A stretch of 15,024 bases of DNA from Candidatus Desantisbacteria bacterium CG2_30_40_21 (GTDB taxonomy: Bacteria > UBA9089 > CG2-30-40-21), in contig MNYI01000083.1 in NCBI GenBank assembly GCA_001873945.1, positions 1 to 15,024 on the forward strand. Direction: 5' to 3'. Of the stretch, positions 7,706 through 13,106 are shown piece after piece. The notes under the pieces are model-generated. The model was not told the DNA's origin and did not search any database. It saw only the letters and a list, made by a program, of their open reading frames with translations. Every line of letters begins with the position of its first letter. The stretch's first letter is position 1. Made by a program: the position numbers and the translations under genes.

Positions 7706-7721
7706 CGGATATTTCTATCCG
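7706..7721 (-). other. Small GAAA-loop hairpin spanning the ABC-F stop codon
   Basis: The minus strand reads CGGATA-GAAA-TATCCG, a perfect 6-bp stem closed by a GNRA tetraloop. The ABC-F stop codon TAG (7717-7715) lies across the stem-loop junction. No U-tract follows, so it is not a classical terminator; it might stabilise the mRNA end or be a chance palindrome. Confidence 0.3.
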
Positions 7722-9586
7722 CCATTCTCCTGCAACTCTATCAACCTTTGTTCAAATTCCTTGGATTTTGTATCATGCTTGTTGCTTAACGATTCCAACT
7801 CCTTAAAGACGATTGTAATCCGTGTATTCAATTTGTTGATGGAAACAGACAGCCTTGATATGGCTGCACTGTCGCCCTTTTCCAAAGCCTCTACAAGGTT
7901 ATGGCTTTCTTTTTCTACATCTTTTTCCAGCAACATGATAGTTTTTTCAACATCTGTAATCATCTTTTGCAGGGGTCCGAGTACTTTTGAGCGGCTCTCA
8001 TTTATTTGTGCCCTGAGCCTTCTCAACTCTTTTTTATTGATATTTTTGTTTTGTCTGCTATTTGAACTGTTAGCCTCATCCTCCTCTATCCTCTCACTTT
8101 CCCATCCTACCCGAGCCAGAAACTCCTGATAGGTTCCCTCAAACATATTCACCTTGCCGCCGTCAAATACAATCAACTTAGTTGCCACAGCATTGAGGAC
8201 CATCTCGCTGTGAGTAACGATAATAATCCCGCCATCAAATGCCTCAATAGCCTTAACCAATGAATCAATGGAATCCATATCCAGATGATTGGTAGGTTCA
8301 TCTAAGAGAAGGAGATTGGCAGGGGTGACAAGCAGCTTTCCCAGCAAAACCCTGCTTTTTTCACCACCAGAAAGCACAGATATTTTTTTCAAGGCACTAT
8401 CACCACTAAACATCATTGTCCCACATATCTTGCGGGCAACGCCTTTGCTGCAATCAGGATGTGTGTCTATTATTTCCTGCTCAATTGTTTTTTGAGGGTC
8501 AAGACGGTTGACATTGGTCTGTCCGAAATAAGCGATAGCTAAATTTTGACTATGTTTGATTGTTCCTGCTTGCGGTTGTAACTCACCTGCAAGCATCTCC
8601 AAAAGGGTGGTCTTGCCCTTTCCGTTTTTACCGATAATGGCAATTCTGTCGTTTTTTCCAACAGCCACACTTAATCCGTTAATAAGCAACGGACTATCCT
8701 GTTGGTAAGAAAATGATATATCTGTAACATTCATCAAAAATTTGCCTGGAAAAGGTGCTTGTCTGAATGAAAAATCAAGGGTTCTTATATTAGACAGTTC
8801 TTCTAATTTTTCCATCCTTTCAAGAGACTTTATTCGCGATTGGACAGCTTTTGCCTTTGTAGCCTTTGCCCTGAAACGATTAATAAAATCTTCCACTTCA
8901 CTGCGTTTTTTTGCATCATTAACACGAGTTTTTTCATGTATCTCTTCTTCCAGCAATATTTGTTGATACAGTTTCTGGGTAGGTCCGGCGATCTTTTGCA
9001 TCTTACAGCGGTGTATAGCCATAGTATGTGTTGTTACGCTATCCATAAAGTCACGGTCATGGGTAATAATCATCAACTCGCCCTTCCAACTGCGAAGAAA
9101 CCGCGTCAGCCATCGCATGGATACAATGTCCAGATAATTAGTTGGTTCGTCAAGAAGAAGGAGGTTAGGCTCAGAGACCAACACCTTGGCAAGATTCAAA
9201 CGAATCTGATAGCCACCGGAGAGCATCAAGGGGCTAAGAGCAAAATCTTCCCGGGTAAACCCAATGCCCATAAGAATGGTTTCTACTTTATAGCTTTCAT
9301 CAATTCCATCCTCAGACACAGGAAGACTAAGGCAGCCCTCTTTCATAACAGTATCCTCAGTAAATCGTATGTGTTGGGAAAGATGTCCAATAGTGTAGTG
9401 TTTTGGGACACTGATAACCCCGGCATCAGGATGTTCTTCTCCAAGTATCATCTTGAAAAGGGTTGTTTTGCCATGTCCGTTTCTACCAACCAATCCAATC
9501 CGTTCACCGGGATTTATAACAAAACTGACATTATTAAAAATTTCCTGTAAACCATAAGCCTTTTCTAATCCACTAATCTTAAGCAT
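7715..9586 (-). CDS. ABC-F family ATPase (ribosome-associated, Uup/EttA type)
   Basis: 623-residue cytosolic protein with two ABC domains and no membrane segments, the ABC-F layout. ABC1: Walker A GRNGHGKTT (residues 34-42), signature LSGGYQIRL (about 121), Walker B LLLLDEPTNYLD (about 140-152). The interdomain linker holds VEDFINRFRAKATKAKAVQS, the arm that in studied members reaches the ribosomal E site. ABC2: GKNGKGKTT (about 315), LSGGEKSRVLL (about 401), LLLLDEPTNHLD (about 423). The last 110 or so residues form a basic, heptad-rich coiled coil (KKELRRLRAQINESRSKVL onward), as in Uup. Family members act on translating ribosomes; some protect against antibiotics, but no resistance-specific feature is visible. 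ATG at 9586 has AAGGA 6 bases upstream. It lies 48 bases after recN. The exact subfamily is uncertain. Confidence 0.93.
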   Translation of the reverse strand: MLKISGLEKAYGLQEIFNNVSFVINPGERIGLVGRNGHGKTTLFKMILGEEHPDAGVISVPKHYTIGHLSQHIRFTEDTVMKEGCLSLPVSEDGIDESYKVETILMGIGFTREDFALSPLMLSGGYQIRLNLAKVLVSEPNLLLLDEPTNYLDIVSMRWLTRFLRSWKGELMIITHDRDFMDSVTTHTMAIHRCKMQKIAGPTQKLYQQILLEEEIHEKTRVNDAKKRSEVEDFINRFRAKATKAKAVQSRIKSLERMEKLEELSNIRTLDFSFRQAPFPGKFLMNVTDISFSYQQDSPLLINGLSVAVGKNDRIAIIGKNGKGKTTLLEMLAGELQPQAGTIKHSQNLAIAYFGQTNVNRLDPQKTIEQEIIDTHPDCSKGVARKICGTMMFSGDSALKKISVLSGGEKSRVLLGKLLVTPANLLLLDEPTNHLDMDSIDSLVKAIEAFDGGIIIVTHSEMVLNAVATKLIVFDGGKVNMFEGTYQEFLARVGWESERIEEDEANSSNSRQNKNINKKELRRLRAQINESRSKVLGPLQKMITDVEKTIMLLEKDVEKESHNLVEALEKGDSAAISRLSVSINKLNTRITIVFKELESLSNKHDTKSKEFEQRLIELQENGG

Positions 9587-9634
9587 GTTTATCCTTATCT
9601 GTAAGTTAAAGCCTTTAGAACCTTTGTAAAACGG

Positions 9635-11416
9635 TTAAATCCGTATCATTTGTGTGCTATTCATTATCAATTCCTGTGCATGTTTCAGAGATGTTTCAGA
9701 GACTCCGACAGAGGCGTTACCTCCGCCAAGCATATTGGCTATTTCAATTATCCTTTCATTTTGGTCAAGGGGTCGCACGAGTGTGATTGTTCTGTCCCTT
9801 AAGATTGTTTTTTCTACATGAAGATGATGGTCAGCAAAGGAGGCAATCATTGGTAGATGGGTAATGCAAATGACCTGATGGCTTTGGCTTATACATTTTA
9901 GTTTTTCTGCTACCCTTTGAGCTGTTTTGCCGCCAACACCAGTATCTACCTCGTCAAAGACAAGGGTGGGTATCTCATCTACCCTTGCCAGAATCCCTTT
10001 TATTGCCAGCATTATCCGAGAAAGCTCTCCACCAGAGGCAATATCAGCCAGCGGTCTTGGAACCTCACCAATGTTTGGGCAGATAAGGAATTGTGCCTCG
10101 TCAAAGCCATGGGGGAATATTTTCATCCCTTTGCCCTCAAAGGTAACAATTGCAGACTGCCGACTCTCTTCTTCCCTCTTTGTGCCTTTGTGCCTTTGTG
10201 CCTCTGTGCCTTCTCTCTCTGTCATCCTCAAATCCACAAGGAATTGACAATTCTTCATTGATAATTCCCGTAATTCATTCTCAATCTCAAGGGTGAGTTT
10301 TGCCGATGCTTCCTGCCTTTTATGGGAAATGGTGGTTGCTGTCTGACTTAAAACACCAGCTACTACTTGTTTCTCTTCCTCTATTCTTGCCATTTCCTCT
10401 TCTTGATGATTTATTGCCTTCAAGCGTTTTTCTGCCTCATCACGATAAGTGAGTATTTTCTCAATTGTTTCACCATATTTGCGTTTAAGGTTGTTTATCA
10501 CATTTAGCCTTGCCTCACATTCCTCAAGCCTTGCAGGATCCGTGCAACATTTATCTGCATATTCCTTGAATTTGAATGCCAGAGCCTCAATCTGATAATA
10601 ACACCCCTCTGTTTCGACTACACCATTTTGCATGGAGGCATCAATCTCAGCTATTTCCTGAATATTCTTCAGCACCTGATACAGTTTGGGATATATTGCT
10701 ACATCTGAGGAGTAAAGTGTAACATACGATTGTGTAGCCAATGTATGCAGTCTTTGAGCATGATGAAGCAGGTGTATTTCTTCTGTAATTGAATTATCCT
10801 CATCTGACAGCAGATTAGCCCTGTCAATCTCCTCTACCTCAAATGATAGCAGAGCTATCTGTCGCGTCTTTTCTGTTTCATTGACAGAAAGCTTATTCAG
10901 CTCTTTGGTAAGTTCCATAAATTGCTGATAAATCTCACCCACCTGTAACCTGATATCAAGCAGTCCTCCATATCTGTCAAGCAGATAAAGTTGAACCTGT
11001 GGGGAAAGAAGGGATTGGTGTTGATGTTGCCCATGGAGATCAATCAGACTTCTGCCAACACAAAGGAGCATACTCAAGGTAACCGGACGACCATTGATAC
11101 GGCAAATGTGCTTGCCATTTTGCTGTATCTCCCGTTGCAGAAGAAGTTCATCTCCATCACAAGTGATGCCAGCCTCTTTCAGCATCTCAGTCGTAGCCGG
11201 GTTATTAATTGTAAACAATCCGGTAATTATTGCCCTTTCAGCACCTGTGCGGATGAGGTTAGTGGTTACTCGTTCCCCAAGCACAGCATTTAAGGCAGAG
11301 ATGATGATGGTCTTGCCTGCCCCGGTCTCACCGGTAAATATATTCAAACCAGTCTTGAAGTCAATGGTTAATTGTTCAATAAGTACAAAGTTTTCGATGT
11401 AAAGTTGGGTTAGCAT
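9635..11416 (-). CDS. recN: DNA repair protein RecN
   Basis: 593-residue SMC-like ATPase of recombinational double-strand-break repair. The N-terminal lobe has LYIENFVLIEQLTIDF and Walker A GETGAGKT (residues 29-36), then LIDLHGQHQHQSLLSP, typical of RecN. Two coiled-coil arms surround the RRKYGETIEK-like centre (here LKRKYGETIEKILTYRDEA). The C-terminal lobe has FLICPNIGEVPRPLADIASGGELSRIMLAIK (signature near 459-466), Walker B TLVFDEVDTGVGG (about 482) and VICITHLPMIASFAD. It is longer than the usual 550-570 residues because of an Arg/Glu-rich insert at about 398-420, partly encoded by an 8-bp tandem repeat (10179-10210). The frame and all ATPase motifs are intact, so the protein is probably functional. 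ATG at 11416 has GGAG 9 bases upstream. It lies 33 bases after the zinc-finger gene. Confidence 0.95.
   Translation of the reverse strand: MLTQLYIENFVLIEQLTIDFKTGLNIFTGETGAGKTIIISALNAVLGERVTTNLIRTGAERAIITGLFTINNPATTEMLKEAGITCDGDELLLQREIQQNGKHICRINGRPVTLSMLLCVGRSLIDLHGQHQHQSLLSPQVQLYLLDRYGGLLDIRLQVGEIYQQFMELTKELNKLSVNETEKTRQIALLSFEVEEIDRANLLSDEDNSITEEIHLLHHAQRLHTLATQSYVTLYSSDVAIYPKLYQVLKNIQEIAEIDASMQNGVVETEGCYYQIEALAFKFKEYADKCCTDPARLEECEARLNVINNLKRKYGETIEKILTYRDEAEKRLKAINHQEEEMARIEEEKQVVAGVLSQTATTISHKRQEASAKLTLEIENELRELSMKNCQFLVDLRMTEREGTEAQRHKGTKREEESRQSAIVTFEGKGMKIFPHGFDEAQFLICPNIGEVPRPLADIASGGELSRIMLAIKGILARVDEIPTLVFDEVDTGVGGKTAQRVAEKLKCISQSHQVICITHLPMIASFADHHLHVEKTILRDRTITLVRPLDQNERIIEIANMLGGGNASVGVSETSLKHAQELIMNSTQMIRI
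10179..10210. repeat. 8-bp tandem repeat (4 units) inside recN
   Basis: Three exact TTTGTGCC units (10179-10186, 10187-10194, 10195-10202) and one TCTGTGCC (10203-10210). On the coding strand this reads as GGCACAAA/GGCACAGA units, encoding about residues 403-413 of RecN. Each 8-base unit shifts the frame, so the encoded peptide does not repeat. It resembles the 8-bp GTGTCTCC-type units at 75-90. Confidence 0.85.
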
Positions 11417-11449
11417 GGTAATTTACTCCGTATTAATGGGGGTGATCTT

Positions 11450-11689
11450 TTAAGCAGCAATTTTTTCCATTAATCCAATCTGTAAAATTTCATCCACTGC
11501 CTTTGATAAGGTTATTGCCTGTGGACCAGGGATATATTCTTCTCCACAGTTAGGACATACCATAGCAGTAATTCCAGATATTTTTACTTCTATTTTATCT
11601 TGCGAATAGGCAAGGGATATGGTCTTCCATTGTGTTTGAGTTTTACACTCTGTGCAAATCCGTGGTTGTTTGGTGAAATTATCCATCAT
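11450..11689 (-). CDS. YgiT/MqsA-type zinc-finger protein (putative antitoxin half)
   Basis: 79-residue protein with two CxxC pairs, C12-TE-C15 and C45-PN-C48, followed by GEEYIPGPQAITLSKAVDE. This is the zinc-binding domain seen at the N-terminus of MqsA and in stand-alone YgiT-type proteins; the DNA-binding HTH of full MqsA is absent. Proteins like this are commonly encoded just downstream of a small DUF4258 or MqsR-like partner, as was the case here before the insertion at 11766. ATG at 11689 (a second ATG follows at once) with GGAGGAGG (11705-11698) 8 bases upstream. That site lies within the ancestral 3' end of the DUF4258 gene, implying translational coupling that the insertion has probably broken. 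Antitoxin function is inferred from family and context. Confidence 0.8.
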   Translation of the reverse strand: MMDNFTKQPRICTECKTQTQWKTISLAYSQDKIEVKISGITAMVCPNCGEEYIPGPQAITLSKAVDEILQIGLMEKIAA

Positions 11690-11691
11690 TT

Positions 11692-11763
11692 TTATTGCCT
11701 CCTCCTTTTAATTGGTGGCGAGAACCATTCATTTGAATCTGGAATATATGCAGTAACGAAATC
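11692..11763 (-). pseudogene. Detached 3' end of the DUF4258 gene
   Basis: Twenty-three sense codons and a TAA on the minus strand read DFVTAYIPDSNEW and end in KRRRQ. This is the expected DUF4258 C-terminus (VxTAYxPDxxEW pattern). Removing 158 bases (11764-11921) joins it in frame to the upstream part as ...DPEWI-DFVTAYIPD..., giving a 105-residue protein of normal length. The segment now has no start codon and is cut off by the MITE. Its last codons overlap the ribosome binding site of the zinc-finger gene. Confidence 0.88.
11698..11705 (-). promoter_or_regulatory. Strong ribosome binding site of the YgiT-type gene
   Basis: GGAGGAGG, 8 bases before the ATG at 11689. It lies inside the ancestral coding end of DUF4258 (codons for RR near the C-terminus), a normal arrangement for a coupled toxin-antitoxin operon. 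Confidence 0.7.
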
Positions 11764-11923
11764 TATACTCAAGTGGGGCATAAATTACGATTTTTTCGGT
11801 GAGGATTAATCAACGAGAGCAAGGCGTGAAGGTTTGCAATAGTGTACTATTGCAAATCTGAACAACGCAGCTATCGTTGATTAAGACCAGCGAAAAACGC
11901 AATTTATGCCCCACTTGAGTATA
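11764..11923. mobile_element. Palindromic MITE-like element with TA target duplication, inserted in DUF4258
   Basis: A 156-bp non-coding element (11766-11921) flanked by TA on both sides (11764-11765, 11922-11923). Its terminal inverted repeats start TACTCAAGTGGGGCATAAAT and match perfectly for 21 bp, then imperfectly almost to the centre (for example AATCAACGAtAGC against AATCAACGAgAGC). The middle holds a perfect stem TTTGCAATAG/CTATTGCAAA (11833-11842, 11847-11856) with loop TGTA. The whole element can fold into one long hairpin. TA duplication and lack of coding capacity fit a MITE moved by an IS630/Tc1-mariner-type transposase; none is encoded in this window. A related half copy lies at 7596-7667. 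Deleting one TA plus the element restores an uninterrupted reading frame, which fixes the insertion site to the base. Confidence 0.9.
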
Positions 11924-12167
11924 TCCATTCTGGATCAGAATAATCACAAACTACATGAAGTGGCAAGATAGTTTTTGTTAACATTGGTATCGAAGCATAT
12001 ATGAGTACCCTACTTCGATCAGGATATTCTTCAATTATCTTTCCATTTAAGACTGCATAAATCATATCGTTTATTGCAAATCCCTCTTTTAATCTATGTG
12101 GTAAGGAGTGGGACTTTATAGTGAAAGCTCCACTTTTAACTAATGCTTGAATTTCATGTAATTTCAT
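11904..12167 (-). CDS. DUF4258 protein, C-terminus truncated by MITE insertion
   Basis: 87-residue frame whose first 82 residues are a DUF4258 domain: SGAFTIKSHSLPHRLKEGFA, an inducible-helix region INDMIYAVLNGKIIEEYPD, a strand segment and LHVVCDYSDPEW. The last residues, YSSGA, and the stop TAA are encoded by the end of the MITE (TACTCAAGTGGGGCATAA). The original gene continued DFVTAYIPDSNEW, still present at 11763-11692, for 105 residues in all. DUF4258 proteins often pair with YgiT-type zinc-finger proteins in toxin-antitoxin-like loci, so this is the likely toxin half, of unproven activity. The ATG at 12167 lies 3 bases after the stop of the porin gene with no strong ribosome binding site (GGGG about 10 bases upstream), suggesting translation coupled to that gene. 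Loss of the conserved last strand probably impairs it. Confidence 0.88.
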   Translation of the reverse strand: MKLHEIQALVKSGAFTIKSHSLPHRLKEGFAINDMIYAVLNGKIIEEYPDRSRVLIYASIPMLTKTILPLHVVCDYSDPEWIYSSGA

Positions 12168-12170
12168 TTG

Positions 12171-13106
12171 TTACTTGCCCCAACCGATACCCACCGAAAC
12201 CCTGTGGCTCAGTTTATAATCATGATTTTGCAGGCCATAATCAATGGTAATACCCCCCACCCTTATCCCAACCCCAGCCGTAAGGTATCCCTGAGCATCA
12301 TACCCTGTGCGAAGGCTTAAGGTATCTGTAGGGCAATATTCTCCGCCAAGATGCAGCCTTGTTGCCTGCTTATTTGATTTTTTTATGTCAACAGCCAGCA
12401 GAACCCTATCAATGGGATGATAACCAATCCCAATATTAACTGTTTGCGGCATTTCATCCCCATTACCAGATAAGCTGAGGATGTTTTGAAGGCAGATGCC
12501 CATAGCAATAGGAGAGCTATCCTTACCCTTGTGTTGATAAAGCAAGCCTAAGTCAATATTAGTCGTTGATGTTGCTTCCTCGCAAAATTGTTGCTGTATT
12601 GCTTTAATCGTAAGCCCAGCAGAAAGCCCTAATGGAAGGATTCGGGCTATACCCAGCCCAAAGGCTACATACTGGTCATCGAATCTACCAGAGCTTTCAT
12701 ACTCACTTGGCCTTTTTTCTGCACCAGTAACCTTGAGAGACGGCACACCCAATCCAATCCCCCAATTTCTTCCTATGTTCTGAGTATAACTTAAGTAATT
12801 GTAGCTTGTATCAGGAAAGGGAAGGGCAATGGTCGTTATTTGTAATTTTTTCCCTTCATCCATGGCTATTCCAGCCGGGTTGATGAATATGCCACTATCA
12901 GGGCAAGCCACTCCAGCCCCACCCATGGCAAGGATATTGGCACCTGTGGCTAATTTCAGGAAGTATCCTGGCTGACCGGCATCTGGCTTTTGTCCGGCAT
13001 AGGTAATTGTTGGCAGGAGCAGAAGAGCCAGCAACCACCAGCCTCGTATCTTATTCTGACTCCTGCCTCCTGCCCCCTGCTCCCTAATTTCTGATTTCTT
13101 CATCAT
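12171..13106 (-). CDS. PorV/PorQ-like outer-membrane beta-barrel protein
   Basis: 311-residue precursor. After an unusual n-region, a hydrophobic stretch GWWLLALLLLPTITYA-GQ makes a signal peptide. The mature part opens with GQPGYFLKLATGANILAMGG and then GVACPDSGIFINPAGIA, the conserved start of PorV/PorQ (UPF0164-like) barrels, where the A-x-NPAG motif marks the plug/first-strand region. The rest alternates amphipathic strands and turns to the end (VSVGIGWGK). PorV in Bacteroidetes is the outer-membrane shuttle that carries type IX cargo to the attachment machinery. Here the gene overlaps by ATGA a peptidase with a type IX-like C-terminal domain, so a paired export role is reasonable inference. 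Residues 5-17 (SEIREQGAGGRSQ) come from a G-rich repeat; no alternative start avoids them. Confidence 0.85.
   Translation of the reverse strand: MMKKSEIREQGAGGRSQNKIRGWWLLALLLLPTITYAGQKPDAGQPGYFLKLATGANILAMGGAGVACPDSGIFINPAGIAMDEGKKLQITTIALPFPDTSYNYLSYTQNIGRNWGIGLGVPSLKVTGAEKRPSEYESSGRFDDQYVAFGLGIARILPLGLSAGLTIKAIQQQFCEEATSTTNIDLGLLYQHKGKDSSPIAMGICLQNILSLSGNGDEMPQTVNIGIGYHPIDRVLLAVDIKKSNKQATRLHLGGEYCPTDTLSLRTGYDAQGYLTAGVGIRVGGITIDYGLQNHDYKLSHRVSVGIGWGK
13054..13100. repeat. G-rich interspersed-type repeat encoding the porin signal-peptide n-region
   Basis: On the minus strand AGGGAGCAGGGGGCAGGAGG is followed by CAGGAGTCAGAA, a purine-rich run of near-repeated GGAGCAG/GGCAGGAG units quite unlike the surrounding AT-rich coding DNA. 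It encodes the charged residues before the hydrophobic core of the porin signal peptide. Identification as a dispersed repeat rests on composition; no second copy is in this window. Confidence 0.45.

Noticed and set aside
7677..7721. Intrinsic terminator after the ABC-F gene
   Set aside because: Two small hairpins exist (7677-7691 and 7706-7721) but neither is followed by a T-run on the minus strand.
8840..9550. A 236-codon open frame on the plus strand opposite the ABC-F gene
   Set aside because: It is antisense to the strongly conserved first ABC domain, has no recognisable domain, and is best explained as a shadow of the codon pattern of the real gene.
10179..10210. The 8-bp repeats in recN and near position 75 considered as a CRISPR-like array
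   Set aside because: They are direct tandem octamers without spacers and without cas genes nearby.
11070..11080. TACTCAAGG inside recN, and TACTCA inside the porin gene (near 12700), considered as further element ends
   Set aside because: The match is limited to 6-9 bases, lies in conserved coding sequence, and is within chance expectation for a 6-mer in 15 kb.
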